Assembly (NCBI GenBank): GCA_020091685.1
Contig: CM034595.1
Location: 12,390,525-12,454,524 of the forward strand
DNA: 64,000 bases
Direction of reading: 5' to 3'
Source: Lutjanus erythropterus
Lineage: Eukaryota; Chordata; Actinopteri; Lutjaniformes; Lutjanidae
The position numbers and the translations under genes are program-made. Every line of letters starts with the position of its first letter. Position 1 is the stretch's first letter. The notes beneath the pieces were generated by a model, which had not been told where the DNA came from, searched no databases, and saw only the letters and a list, made by a program, of their open reading frames with translations. Positions 51,692-64,000 of this stretch are shown piece after piece.

Positions 51692-52843
51692 AAAAACACT
51701 GAATTTTGTCCTTTAATGCAATTTTTGGAATGGTGAAATTTATCAAATACAGATATGCAAAATATCATCTGTTTCTTCTTCAGTCAAAAACCTACATCAG
51801 TGTGACCATGCTGAGGTCGGCCCCTGTGTCCAGGGTTCTCACCTCATATTTAGATAACCCGAGCTGGTGGGATGTGTTTGATCGTGCCGCATCCCTGCAC
51901 CTCTCCTCTCTGTCTGCCAGACCTCCAGTCCAGCACGGCTGCCAGCTCTCCTGTGGGCCGCAAACGCTTTCATCTCCACATCTCCACCACACCAGGCAGG
52001 ATGAGGATGCATACACACATACACTCACAGACACGCACATTCACGATGCCAGAGTGTGTGAGACACAAGTAATAGACACCGACAAACAATAAAAAAGACC
52101 TCACAGGCAGAACAAGTCACCACATTATCTACTCTTTTCCTCGTCGCTGTTTCCATTCTCTCTTTCCTGTCTCACACTCAAATGACACGCTCCCACTCAT
52201 GTATCACATATCACAGCGAGGAACGACGTGCATGCCACAGAGGAGGATGTGTTCGCGTGGTGCACATTGTTCGAGGCAGCAGAGTTCTCCCTCTCCAGTG
52301 GTCTGGCTGGAGGAGAAAAGAAGGAAGGCGAGGAGCCGAACAGGGGAGCCTGAAAACATCTGGTGCACAGTTGCACTGGCTCAGCCACCAGAAGCCCCTC
52401 TCCTCTCCTCTCCACTCCTCTCCTCGTCTTTCCCCCCTCCGTCCCTCTCTTTCTCCATCTCTGGTGGCTGTCTTCATAGAGACATCACAGCTTTTAATTA
52501 CAGCTGGTGATTCAGAGAGAGGCTGTGGCTTCTGACCCACTCATGTCCATGAGCGTGGACCCAGCGCACAGACATGCAGACACAACAAAGCAGCAAGTAT
52601 AGGCCTGCCGGCCTTTGGCTGTGTGTATGTCTGTGTGTCTGGGTGTTTTTCTGTGTGTGTGAGCTAACAGTGACAAATACAGGGGGGATGCAGACTAAAA
52701 GTACCACCATTATAGTGGTAAGTAGAGGCCAGGGCCCTCTTACCAAAGCTCTACAGTCCCATCAACATCAAAAGCAACTAAGGTGATGTCACAGGCTAGC
52801 AATTTCACCTTAACGGAGCAGATACTAGCGCACATTATTTACC
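51692..52843. other. rspo2: Intronic, simple-sequence-rich
   Basis: No element or exon is recognised. It contains a CA-rich patch (about 52008-52042), a pyrimidine-rich tract (about 52385-52462) and a TG-rich patch (about 52617-52663). Confidence 0.5.
52385..52462. repeat. CTCCTCTC-rich pyrimidine tract
   Basis: An almost uninterrupted C/T run with CTCCTCTCCTCT units; an Arg/Glu-rich frame on the other strand is its translation only. Confidence 0.8.
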
Positions 52844-53246
52844 TTAAAGGGACAGTTCACCCCAATATCAAAAATGCATATTTTTCCTCTTGACTGTAGT
52901 GCTATTTATTCATCCATACTGTTTTGTTTGCTGAGTTTTGGAGATATCAGCCATAGAGATTTCTGCCTTCTCATTATGGAACTAAATGGCACTAGTCCTG
53001 TGGCATTCAAAGCCCCAAAAAATACATTCCAAAAATTCATCACCAGTGTCTCTCTCCCTAAATCATGACTCAGTTACTCAAGATAATCCACAGACTTTGT
53101 TGTGTGCAGTTTCATGTAGGAACTTCTTTTTTTCTAGTAGAAAATTGATATCACCAAAACTTGACATCTCACAACAAAACAATCTAGATGGAAAAAATAG
53201 CGCTACATGCCAGAGAAAAAATATGTATTTTTGATTTGGGGGAAAT
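52844..53246. mobile_element. Shortened copy of the AGGGACAGTTCACC fold-back MITE
   Basis: TTAA (52844-52847) is followed by AGGGACAGTTCACCCCAATA, the best-kept left end of the family in this window. The left arm is complete to about 53140, but most of the right arm is deleted. The far end survives as TATGTATTTTTGATTTGGGG. Confidence 0.8.
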
Positions 53247-53756
53247 TAAATGAAAGTCAGTAACTAGGCAACTAAGTTAAAAAAAACAACAACACCGACA
53301 TATGATCCCCTTGTAAAGTTGATATGGCACCAACTCCTGAAGAAAATATCTGGATCTGTAGCTGCTAAATGCTCCACTGTGTTCACCAGCTGGCCACTAA
53401 GTTTGGGCTTTTGTTTCAGTGAAAACAACTGTCTGATGCCACTGAAAATGATACTGATGAGAGACGTGAAGAGTGAAACAAACCAGTGAAGTTTGTAAAA
53501 CCAAAATAATATTTTTAGAGGCACAAGTGCGAAATCAGGTGATAACTCTCTGTGGGTTTGTCACTTTCCACTAATACAGAAACATTTCATTAGCACACAC
53601 ACACACACACATGTTCTTTACAATAACCATATAACACCTCTGGCTGCCACTGTCACTCTTTAAACTCTTTTTTATCTGTTTTGCAACTTCATGCTTTTCA
53701 CTGTCTTCAAAAAAACTCATGCATTTTCCCTGTTGCAGAAAATATTTATTAGTATT
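53247..53756. other. rspo2: Intronic, short (CA)n only
   Basis: A short CA microsatellite lies at 53594-53612. Otherwise nothing is recognised. Confidence 0.5.
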
Positions 53757-54295
53757 AAAGATGCCCCATATTGGACTTTTGCTGATATGCAATATTTTCA
53801 ACTCATTTTGGCCGATTACTGATGCTGGTATCGATATATGCAAATTCTTTTGCACCTAATTGCAGAGAAGATCAAGTCTCTCCTGTAGTGGAATTAACAT
53901 ATTATTATGTGGACTCTTAAAGTGATCGCCCACTGGCAGATACAGACATAGATTACAATGCTTTTCAAAATGTACACATTCACCGGGCAAAATCAAAAAA
54001 CTACGGCTGACATTTTTCTGTTTGTTCTTCACCAATTCATCAAAATGATCGGGATGACAGCTCTTAAATTAATAAAATTTGTAATTTGTAGGAGCAATCA
54101 TTGCAAATAGAGACTTTGCTATCCCTTTAGGACACTCTAAAAACCCTCCACACTGCAGACATACTTTTGCTGTGTGCGCATAATTAAAGTGTTATCTTGT
54201 CAGCTTGTCATATTGACAGAAATGCTGATTTTGGGCTGATTCGATATTTCTTTTTAAAGCCTTTATTGGCCGATACCAATTATGTGCATCCCTAA
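53757..54295. mobile_element. MITE with GATGC…GCATC ends
   Basis: The left end GATGCCCCATATTGG and the right end CCGATACCAATTATGTGCATC, with TTTTCAACTCATTTTGGCCGA inside, match a well-known fish repeat whose ends read TAGGGATGCACGATATTGG. About 540 bp, non-coding and diverged. Confidence 0.7.
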
Positions 54296-56403
54296 TTAAC
54301 ATTCAACATTCATCAACATTTGCAGAGGGAGAACAGATTGTGAAATTAGAGAAAAAGCAGGCTAATGTCAAAATTCCAGACATTCTGTAAGTCAAAGTCA
54401 TGGGGAATTTACTACAATATGTTAAAATAAAGATATGCACAACAGTAAATTAAATGATAAAAAAAAGATGTTGCACATTATACACTAAAAATAAATACAA
54501 TGTGTCTGAATCTTAACATTTTTAACAAGGGTAGGGTAATTTGGGATGCTCACATTTGGCAAGTATTTTACCCATTTTTCCATGTGATGCTTCTTCTACC
54601 TCAAAAACTCAAAAAATGTATCTCAGGATTTTGAGTGTTCTGTCATGTGAGAAACAGCCGTTATATTGCCATGTCAGGGGAGATGACATGACGGCTCTCT
54701 GAGGAAAATCTCAAGACATGATTGAGTGGTCGGTGTCATGAAACTCAACCCATTCCAGGTACCATATCCAATCCCTTCAAACGTAAATGCTTCTTCCCGC
54801 TGGGTGGCAGGGTTCAGGACCGTGATCCCGACAGGCCTTGAGACATTTCTTTCAGATTAGTGGGAGCTTAAGTCTCCCTTTGATTTGATTCGTTCCTCCT
54901 TCGACCGCTGCATCCCTGACAGATGCTGCAGCCTTCTGGAGTACACAAACCTCTCCTCTGCAGCGAGGTGAGACCCTGAAATGACCGTTGAAATTGCACT
55001 GTAATCATACACAGCTAAAAACAACAAGAAAATGTCTGCCATATGCCTCAGAGCCCTCTGTTTGTGTTTTAGTGAGTCGGAGGTGGATTATTGACAAGAG
55101 TTGGAGCGTGGTGCCTGGATAGAGGACTCTTATTGCCTGTGTCTGTGATCAGATCTGTCAGAGCCACTCAGCTGTCTGTCTGCCTGCTGTTTGACAAGTG
55201 TTTGATGCAGCGCAGGCCTTAGAGAGGATCAAGCCCTTCCTGAATTGGCTTTACCTCTCTCCCCTGTGCAACAAGAGCTCTGCGAATACATCAAACACAT
55301 CACCCCCACCCGACCCCCTCTTCCGCTGTGAACTAATGAACTATTTTTATCAAAAAATATGTCCAGTCTATTGGATCATCACAGGAGACTGAATGAACAA
55401 CAGCGCCCTTCGAGAGCTAGCTGAACAATCAAAGAAAACAAAAAGCACCAGTCAGACTCGAGTCCCTCATCACTGGCCATTGCATGGGGATTGCGGCGTG
55501 ATCCTGATGGCCCCTGTCTCTGTTTTACTGTCTAAGCCCGTCTGACTTAGCTTGGCTCCCCTCTCGTTAGGGTCTGGTCCTGTTTTGGGACAGTTGTGCT
55601 CCACGTCCAAACATGTGAGGGATTTCCTCCTGGGGTTTCCCAGTAGAGAGGAGTAGGGATAAAAGGACTTGTGCAGAAATGAGATATAAAGAGGGAATCA
55701 TGCCGGACAATTTCCTCCTATATCCGCCCCCGTTCCCTTACGGCCCCACAGAGGCCAGGAGGATGCAGACCAGGTGGAATTAGAGAGCACGTGAACGTAC
55801 TAAAAAAAACACTCATGCACGAACACACATTGTTGCATGCACGCACGGTGGAGCTGGTGACTGTGTGGATCACACATGGTCACTTTGTTCTGACTTAATA
55901 TGGCTCCGCCTGGAGAAAGGTGGTTGACTGTTGAGTCTCATTCCTTGGTTGTCAAATACCGACATTTTGGGGATCTCCGTCCGAGCCACTTGTGTTAGAG
56001 ACTCCGCATGATTCTAACTGGTCATTCAGGTGCAGTGGAGTCTTGCAAATGTCATTAGGAGCACTAGGAGGAGCCAGAGAAACCTGATTGTTTCATATAT
56101 TATCTGTTACATGTACTTCTGTCAGGATATAGTGACAGTTTAAGCAAATATGACAAAAAGTTGTTTTTATAAAAGTTATCTACTGAACCATTAAAGTGAT
56201 AAAGTGATACTGGCTTTTTTCTATTTTTGAAACAATGTGCTCTTGGTTTCAGAAAGGGGTAGAAAAAAACAGGCTTTTCATTTCTAGCCAGTGACTATTA
56301 ATTTTCTTGCCTGAAATTACAGCTGTCACAGGCAAATTTTATCAGCTGTAGCTATCTAGCTAATATTAGCTTGAATATTTATCATTATAAATCAGAATCC
56401 TTA
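54296..56403. other. rspo2: Low-repeat intron tract
   Basis: About 2.1 kb with no element I can name. The part 54700-56050 is GC-balanced and single-copy-looking. No exon is supported. Confidence 0.5.
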
Positions 56404-56896
56404 CTCTGGCTGGGTATTGTTAAAAAAATATTACAATACCAAGACCAATAATAGTACCATTAAAGTGATACAGATACCAATAGATTACCTTACTCACTCC
56501 CATCATGTGAATGGAAGCATTCCTGAAATAATCCTTCCAGGTTTCATGCATTTATTTTTATCAGATGCCACAGGCGTTTAAAATAGTTTCAAATGTTTTG
56601 CTGATATCAAAGCGTGCTGAACTGCCAACTCTGTCAAAGACACCACCCTTTACTTTACCACAGAACACATTGTATGGTTTGTAGCCGCTGCAGTAGTGGG
56701 CCAATCACATGTCACATTAAATATAAGAATGTTTGCTGTGATTGGCAAAATCATAGAAATGGTGTTTTTTTTTTCTAGATCCGAGTATACTGAGGATTGA
56801 ACGCAGGTATCGTTTGACTGGAGACGTTCCGATACTACTTGGTAGTGTGTTATTTCTGTTGATACCTTAAAGGTATTGAGTGTCCGCACCCAACCC
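56404..56896 (-). mobile_element. GGGTATTG-end MITE, copy B (opposite orientation)
   Basis: The ends are GGCTGGGTATTGTTAAAAA and, at the right, GCACCCAACCCTA. The interior matches the reverse complement of 31441-31862 over most of its length. This is the more complete of the two copies. Confidence 0.75.
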
Positions 56897-59893
56897 TAAT
56901 CCTCACCAGCTGATCCGTGTAGAAGAAACAGCATTGTTAACTGAAAATCAGACTTTTATTGCTTTCCAACATAACCATTTGGCAGCTTAGCTTTATACAC
57001 TCATTCATATTTTCAAACAGCATGTTTTCAATTTTACATTACAACAGAAAAGGCTTTTAGGGTTAGGACTAGCCGATATTTGGCAAATGTAAGACTATCT
57101 CGGGTAATGAGTTTGGCTGAGGTTTGATCCAATAAAGAGTGAGACAGAGCTGCTAATTAAATTAAACTAATTAAACTCTGATAGCATCCAGGACTGGCTT
57201 CCATAAAGGGGAGGAATACTACACAGTGGATATGATACTCATGAATAGAGCTTTTAGGGGTGCTGAGAGACCCCTTCTCTTAGCGCACCTTATTGCGTGC
57301 CCCCTAATGGCTGTGTTAACAACCGTTTTATTCCTCTCCATAAAGTGAGGTGGGGTGCTGTAATGCAGAGGGATTGCTGGTGAAGACGTAGGGGGTTGAG
57401 CCAGGTAAATCTCCGAGCCAGGGCCCCTCCGTTGGGGGTAAGGCCCAGACTTATATTATACTCCTGGAAATGCAGATTCACCTCCTCAGATAAATAATAA
57501 GCGTTCCAAATATTTGTTTAATCGTGGTGTGAAGAGGTCACCTCCGTTGCAGAATGTGCTTTTCCTGCCTTGATCCATTGTTGGTATGAGGGTGCTTTTA
57601 ACAGCGCACAGTTAATCCTGGTAGGGCGCTGGTTTACACAGAGAGAAGATCGGTGAGGGCCTTCATAGTGAGCATGTTTCATTCTATTAGTTAAAGGATG
57701 CCAAGCCTGATTTGCTGTAAAAAGGAGAAGGTAGAGTGTGTAAAAGTACACTAAATTGAACTGCCAAGTCCAGCTTTTATTAGCTTTTACTTCTTAATGG
57801 CACAGCAAAGATAATGAAGTATACTGAGCTACAGTGCATCAGTGCAGGGACATGGAAGTGTAGATGACAGTTATATCGGAGCAGCTTGAGAGCAGCTTGT
57901 TATCAAAGATTGAATAGAGCAAATAAATCCACGCTGGATTTCATGTCTGTTGAAAATGATTGATTTCATCAGCTCCATGCAATACACTTATCGGAAACGC
58001 AGATGAATGACTATCATAACTCTGCGAGACACTTCCTGCTTTATGTCACAGCTTGTGGGGATTATAGGATGGATCAAAGCCTTTGTAGCGATTTCATCTT
58101 GATATAGAAAAGACACTGGAATCTAAGTGGAGTGCTTTCTATCTGCTCGAAAAGACAAACAGAGTTCACATCTGTAGTAATTTCCCAGCTCGAGTGATGA
58201 ATTTGCTACTGTATATCCCAGCAGGTTTCCTGATCTGTGCATCTGCGGTCACATTTGAAACCACTCCCTCATTTGCTGCTGCTATCTTCAGCTCACTGTA
58301 GCTGCCTCGCCCCCGTGCACACAACAAAATGCAAAAACAAACAGACCCACACCAGCGGCAAGCCTGCAGGAACTCCCTTTGATAAGTGCTGAGCTTTATA
58401 TTTTTCTCATCAGAAATGAAACACAACATTAAGCCATTCATTAAAGTCAACTAAAGCTAATTATCCCTCATTTACCCAAGTAGCCGTGGGGCAGGAGAGC
58501 CCCATATACTTAGGCCCAGATGTGTCGATGAGTCAGTCGGGGAGATAGCAGACCGCAGAGGGGGTTGCTCACTTCTCTCTGAGTCCTGCGGTTTCGAGGC
58601 GCATCAGGCTCAGCGGGCCGGTCGTGATGCCTGTTCTCTGCCTGGCTGCTGACGTTACCCTCATGACACCATCGGCTGTGTGAAGCCACTGCAATACCAT
58701 CCATTTAGTGGAAAAAAAGTCGATAATGATCGGTTATATGCCTTAACTCAAAACTGAAAAATGAGGAGAGAGTATTGTACCTCACTAGTTGGCAGATTTT
58801 CTAAGTTTTGCAGCGGCTGAGTCACACAAACACCAGGCATCCATTCAAATTAGCCCTCAGTGCTGCAGGGGGCGACAGCATGTGCGCAGAGTTCTGCTTT
58901 CAAGCTAAACTGCACGTCTTTACATTTTGGCAGCTTCGAGTGGAAGTGGGAAAACCGTAACAGTTGGCAGGATGTCAGAGCCCAGAAACCATATAACGTC
59001 ATGTGATTTTACTCATCAGATCTAATTTCTTCTTCCCTGTGTCTGGTGCCCCCACCAGACGTTTAGAAATAATGGCTGAACCACTTTACCACTGGGATGA
59101 CGGAATCGAGCCCCTGTTGCTGAGTCCAGTTGTCTTGGGATAAGGCATCTGCTCATTGCAGTTTAGGAAAGACATTTTCTGTGTATGGTGAATGAAGCTG
59201 TTACTAGAATTTAATTTGGGCAAAAAAGGGTATAATTACAGCGATAGGATGCTGTTCCCTGTTGGATCCTTGTTTTTCAATTTAGGCTGAAAAGCCAGGT
59301 GTATTTTTCCATATAAATCTTCCTCAGTGCAGCTTTAAACTAATAAACGTTACATGGATTGGTAAGAAACCATCTGGTCCTGTGTGGGGCCCTTCTTAAC
59401 TTCCCCCAGTCAGGAGAGTCAGTGCTGCAGTGGTCATGTAAGAAACTGGTGACAGTGCAGAAAAACAGTGTCCAGAAAAATTAATACAGTTCACACCTTT
59501 GTAAAGCTGTTATAAAAGTGAAATACTTTATGAAAATCAATTTAAAAAGAGCTACATGTAAACACTGATGGCATTTGTTAACACAGTCAGCCACCCCTTT
59601 AGTATTTCTGTTCAAAGTCAGAGGCTGTAAATTTGTTCTACAGACGTTCTAAAGTTTCAGAGTTACTGCGGCTGTAGAGGTTATAAAAACTTCTTGTCTG
59701 TTGCAATGCTGCAGCATGGGAAAACCTGTGAAGAAACATGGAGCCTCCTGAGATTTTCTTAGAGTGATATAAAATTCTGTTCTGTGTGCAACAGCCACTG
59801 TTGTATTTTTTTGGCTAGTTAGCATAGCAAGCTAACAACTAAAAGTGCAACTTAAAATGTAAATTTTGAATTAATAAAAGCAATTTGCCACAT
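56897..59893. other. rspo2: Long low-repeat intron tract
   Basis: About 3 kb with no nameable element. 57180-58950 is GC-balanced and single-copy-looking, a candidate for conserved regulatory DNA. No coding exon is recognised. Confidence 0.5.
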
Positions 59894-60532
59894 CAGTGCT
59901 GGGCAGTAAAGTATTTACTCCCAATGCATTACGGTAATGCGATTACTTTTTGTAGTAATATTGTGTCTGAAAAGATGTACCTCCTGAGAATTTAAGTTGT
60001 CATATGTGTTGTGTTTTTGTAGCTGCTAGTTAGCTACTGGCCATGTTTACGTCATATCATTAAAACGGTAACTAAGAGGAGCCAAGTGGGAAAAAACATT
60101 CACGTTAGCTTCCGACTTGTAATTCTGAGTTTAAGATATCAGGAATTACTGACATCAACGATGTCTCCCACTTGATAAAAACACTTACGACAAGCTTTAG
60201 CAGAATGGCTTCAAATTCACAATTAGATCTAATATTAACATTAATTCAATCACTAAAACTAATACAAAAGCTAATTTCATAGGAGATATAACGTGTTTGT
60301 ATCTGGTATCACTTGGTAGTGAACTGCTACAAACACAGTACATAACAACAAATGTAGCTAATTAAGGCCTTTTATCTAGTGTAAATACAAGTTTAACATG
60401 GGGGCTAACTACCATAGAATGTGATAGTAAGCGAGAAGTATTATAACACATTACTGTCCCTGTTAATGAATTAGTAATGCAATTATTTTTTCAATGAGTA
60501 ATTACTTGTATCAATTATCTTGCTAAACACTG
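59894..60532. mobile_element. MITE with CAGTG ends
   Basis: The left end reads CAGTGCTGGGCAGTAAAG and the right end, reverse-complemented, reads CAGTGTTTAGCAAGATAATT. Near each end is a TTACT/AGTAA-rich block (AATGCATTACGGTAATGCGA on the left). This fits a common teleost element that, as I recall it, has AGTAACGGATTACTTT-like ends. The middle is AT-rich and unrecognised, perhaps an insertion. Confidence 0.6.
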
Positions 60533-62630
60533 GCACAGATGTTTTTAGCCTACTGTATATGAACCTTAGTAGTAGTATTTTAAGGATTTCAGTGCCATGT
60601 TGGCATTCCAGCATCAAAGTATGACTCAGAAACCTGAGAAATTGTTCCCCAAGTTTCCAACTTGGAAATCTGACCTAAGGGATTATTCCATTAAATTTTT
60701 CCTAGTACAGTAGGAAAAGGTAATTCCCAACTTTCCAACATCTCTGAAAACACAGTAGAAGTGTTTAAGTGACAACGTAGTAGAGGAAATAGCTGTGGAA
60801 AGTCAGCTTTTACTTTTTGAGCTCTTTGGACATTGGCCTAATTTACCATCGCTCATGGAAGGTTTCTACTTGATAACCTATGTTTGAAAACTCGACCCGG
60901 AGGGGGTAACCCGAACAGCACAGGGGTAACAGTCCGCACATTGGGAAATGCCGCAGAGCGTGACTTTGAACTCTGAGAGGAGTGATGGGGAGGAACTTTA
61001 ATGCGCAGGGTCATCATCTGTTCTGTAGCCTTGCTGGGCAGGTTGCGGCTGCTTCATGCTGGTGCGATCGACCTTCTCCAGAGGGGAAAAAAACACGCTG
61101 TCTGCACTGACCATCAGGCATATTAATCACCGTGTCAGTCATGCATGTTTTGCCGGGACTTCTCCGCTTAGAGACGTTAATCTCCGAGTCGGGTTTTCGC
61201 TTTAACTTATTGTCAGTGAAACGAAGCTTCAAAGAGCCGAGCGGTGAGCTAACCTGCTTTTTTAATCTCTGCGCAGATCCTCCGCCGGGTCATAGATGAG
61301 AAAATAATGACCGACCTAATCCCAACATTAGCTTTTTAAATCGGAATGCGTATGTTTTAAATCATTCTCGCCTCGCAGCGTGGTGATAGTAAGCAGAGCA
61401 TGGGGGGAAAGGGAACGAAAGAATGAAAGAGTGAATGAAAGAGTGTGATCCAGAGTAACCTTGTTAGGGCTAAGTGACGTTGTGCAGAGAGCCTCTTGTC
61501 AGTTGGTTGGCAAGATGAGCTTCTTGTAAATGATTGTCCTCTCTGTCAAAAGGCTGATTTCTTTTTTCCTACATCTGACGTCTGTGTCTCTGCCGCAGTC
61601 TTTCCCAGTAGTGTTCCTCCCAAATATTGTAGCTTTTTCACTGCATCCAGGCCTGTATTTCCTGCAAATTTTTACACTTTTCGTCTGTATCATGTTCCCC
61701 GTCTGCCTCAAATGTCAAATCAGCCTTCTACAGCAGTTCCCTGCAGGCGGACAACAGCACAAAGTCCCATTAAAAGTTTTGGCCCACCTCTGGCCTACGC
61801 CTTAATGAACTATGGGTCACTTGAGGTCATACCACTGCGTCCCACCTATAAATCAGCTGAAAACTTAAGTTCAGCAGCAGTATAGTGTCCGTAACCTTTT
61901 CCCAGACAGAGGAGTTGTCGGTGTGTGAGTAAAGAGAGCACTGGTTGGCTACAGATCCTTTCCCCTTCACAGCATTATAAATGTATGTGTGAGGAGGCCC
62001 TTAATGGCTGCTAATCCAATTTCTGCCACTGAAATCAAATCTCACTGGCGCCAGTAGTTCTCTCCTTCCCTCACAAATAATGGCCTCCGCTTTGGCCTGT
62101 TTATGAAAAAGACGAGCCGCCAAAAATTCCGGCTTTACCTTCCTTAAGTCCACCCGAATCTTCTTCAAAATTGTTTGGATTTTTTTTCTTCTTCTGTCTC
62201 CCCCCCAACCCCCCCCCCCCGTGTCCTATGAAAGTTATTAATTGACCGTCTGCGTCGAGTGGAGGGATGGGGTAACAGGAGAGCGGGGGAGAGTTTTCAG
62301 CAGTATAGGATCCCATTTACCGTATGTCTTAATGCCTTCTCGAGGTCAGCCATCGATTTTTCTCAAACCACAAGCAATGGAGATAAGATTAGGCCTTCGA
62401 TTCCTGCACTGCCGCCGGAGCCGTGAGTGGATGAAATCACTTGGCCTGTGCCGACAGTCGGTACATTGCTCTTTTTTAGCAGGTCATGGCCTCTGTGATT
62501 ATAGGGTAACATATAGATACCCCCACAGTAGCCTCAGGCCCAGCAAAGAAACAGAGATATCGTCCAAAGTAAGCTCAGTGACATAAAGGTAAATAAACGG
62601 CTGGTTTCAGAGGAATATGAAACTGCTGCA
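60533..62630. other. rspo2: Intronic, mostly low-repeat
   Basis: 60630-60760 resembles a dispersed fish repeat with TTTCCAACTTGGAAA and a loose relative near 25227-25370. A C-rich run lies at 62199-62220. Open frames of up to 129 residues (61496-61885) show no recognisable protein and no splice context. Confidence 0.5.
62199..62220. repeat. C-rich homopolymer tract
   Basis: A C-run broken only by AA, where consensus base counts are likely to be unreliable. Confidence 0.85.
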
Positions 62631-63282
62631 CACTCTGAGAAAGAAGGGTTCCAAAAGGGTTCTGCCTGAAGGGCCGAGGTTCTACCCAGAACTATTATAG
62701 TTAGTGAAGGGTTGTATGAAACCTAGGTATAATCCTTTATATTGGGTTCTAGGTTGTGCTCAGCGATTCTTTGTACCATAATACAAAGTGGGTTCTTGCT
62801 AACAGCCCAATCCCTCAGAGAGGATTCTGGGGGGGACCAGCACACCATAGAAGAGTTCTGCCTTAGAACCCTCTATAAGGGGATCTGGGTGAAGGTTTTC
62901 ACAGGTGGTTCTAGGCATCAACCTTAATGTTGGGCTGTAGGTAGTGCTCAAGGGTTCTTTGTACCATAATTTAAAAGGGTTCTCAGTAGAACCTCTTGGG
63001 TGGGTTCCAGATAAAAACCCTTGCTAAGCCTTGTTAGCACCATTAGAAGGCGGAAAGATTCTTCATAGAACCCCAGGAGAGGGTGGAAGCATTGCACCAT
63101 AGAAGGGTTCTCCTTTAGAACCTCTCATAGGGAGTGCTGGGTGAAACCTTTCACAGATGGTTCTAGGTATAACCCTTTATGTTGGGTCCTTTATAAAAGA
63201 TTCTACCAGGAACCAAAAAGCGTTCTCCTATGAGGACAAGAACCCTTTATGGTTCTAGTTAGCACCTTTATTTCAAAGAGTG
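62631..63282. mobile_element. GGTTCT-rich MITE, second copy
   Basis: The left end reads CACTCTGAGAAAGAAGGGTT and the right end, reverse-complemented, reads CACTCTTTGAAATAAAGGTG. The interior repeats GGGTTCT boxes and a GGTTCTTTGTACCATAAT motif that also occurs (degraded) near 6955 and 7331 in the first copy. Within this copy a longer unit recurs: GTGCTCA(A/G)…ATTCTTTGTACC near 62756 and its counterpart near 62946. Non-coding. Confidence 0.7.
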
Positions 63283-64000
63283 CATAATGCAGACTTTTCT
63301 TTCTGTAATGTAAACTTATGCATTTTCTTGAGTTTGGTCCCCTTTTCCAAAACAAAGATATTAGCTTTGACACAGATGAAGGGAGCTTTGGCTTTGGCTC
63401 TCTTCCCCCTGGATATGGATTTGACTGATTATCTTTCAGTGCATCAGTTGGACAAGTAGTCATATTGCCATTCCGCAAGGAGATATTATTCTGGAGTGCG
63501 AGCCTAATAATATGATACATCTAATAGCGCTTAACTCTTAGTTGGATCTTCACCATGCCGTCGTCTCGATTATTGCTGAGAGCCTCAAATAGCATCACAG
63601 GGACACGGAGAGAGGAGGAAAGGGAGAGAGGGGGAACGATGTGGAAGAAAAAGCAGAAACCAGTGGATCCCGGCCGGCTTTGAGAGGTTATTGAGGAACG
63701 TCCACCACAGTGCGTGCAGAGGAGTTTAATATTTCTTCGCTCACTGGTTTGGCAGCTGAAACGATTGGAAATGACACTAAGTATTTCTCAAGCTCACATA
63801 GGTGATACAGAAGCTCCCAATCACTGACGCACAGGCATAAAGGGCATGTATATCACTCACGAATACATAAAAGAATTCTGCAAAGGTCAATTTTGACAGC
63901 GGTAAACAACCATCCCACCGCAGGCTCTGCTTCTGATTCAGCAATACAAAACATTTTGATTTGCTCTTGAGATTTTTGTTTGTTTGTTTGATTAACTTTT
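63283..64000. other. rspo2: Intronic or 3' part, nothing recognised
   Basis: Single-copy-looking sequence with no supported exon. A short basic open frame at 63601-63683 was considered as the last exon and not accepted. Confidence 0.45.

Noticed and set aside
61496-61885. 129-residue open frame near the right end
   Set aside because: No known protein similarity, no splice signals that would link it to the rspo2 exons, and a composition typical of random frames.
63601-63683. Basic open frame in the right phase for the last rspo2 exon, ending in a stop
   Set aside because: The frame follows CAG with correct phase and is Lys/Arg-rich, but the acceptor lacks a pyrimidine tract and the protein shows none of the LIERAQEQHSVFLATDR-type ending I expect in RSPO2. 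It also lies in a purine-rich stretch that gives such residues by chance.
1-64000. Search for LTR retroelements, endogenous viruses, Polintons or long LINE frames
   Set aside because: I saw no long terminal repeats and no frames with reverse transcriptase, integrase, capsid or envelope motifs. The mobile DNA here is short and non-coding.
1-64000. Bacterial-style features: operons, CRISPR arrays, riboswitches, ribosome binding sites
   Set aside because: The window is eukaryotic intron-rich DNA with spliced exons; none of these is expected and none is seen.

Overview
This window is vertebrate genomic DNA, most probably from a spiny-rayed (percomorph) teleost fish. It is AT-rich and almost entirely non-coding, and it holds many short non-autonomous DNA transposons of kinds I know from percomorph genomes. 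The only host gene I can support is R-spondin 2 (rspo2), a secreted amplifier of Wnt signalling, on the + strand. Three internal coding exons are present: Fu1 (25818-26006), Fu2 (39148-39291) and TSP1 (40879-41067). All have canonical splice sites and matching split-codon phase. I did not find the upstream signal-peptide exon or the last exon with the basic tail. Both probably lie outside the window, which would make the whole window the interior of one gene with long introns.

Layout. 1-8687: upstream intron or flank with several repeats. 8688-24847: two head-to-tail copies of an ~8 kb block (8688-16518 and 16745-24847) separated by a 226-bp unduplicated spacer. The copies differ by few substitutions but by very many small indels, nearly all of which make copy 1 shorter. 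That pattern points to a retained second haplotype or an unpolished gap-fill rather than an old biological duplication. 25818-26006: Fu1 exon. 26007-39147: a 13.1-kb intron with several mobile elements, including a TTAA-flanked element nested in a hAT-like one. 39148-41067: Fu2 and TSP1 exons, separated by a 1.6-kb intron that holds a mobile element with a poly(A)-tailed retroposed insert. 41068-64000: at least 22.9 kb of intron, alternating mobile elements with long low-repeat tracts that are candidates for cis-regulation.

The three exons encode, in order, the ZNRF3/RNF43-binding finger (Fu1), the LGR4/5/6-binding finger (Fu2) and the heparan-sulfate-binding TSP1 module. I see no RNA gene, CRISPR, operon, promoter, LTR or viral element, nor any second protein-coding gene. 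The longer open frames are chance frames in repeats or introns. I found no convincing new biological system. The observations most worth a second look are the duplicated block and the nested, end-sharing families of small transposons.
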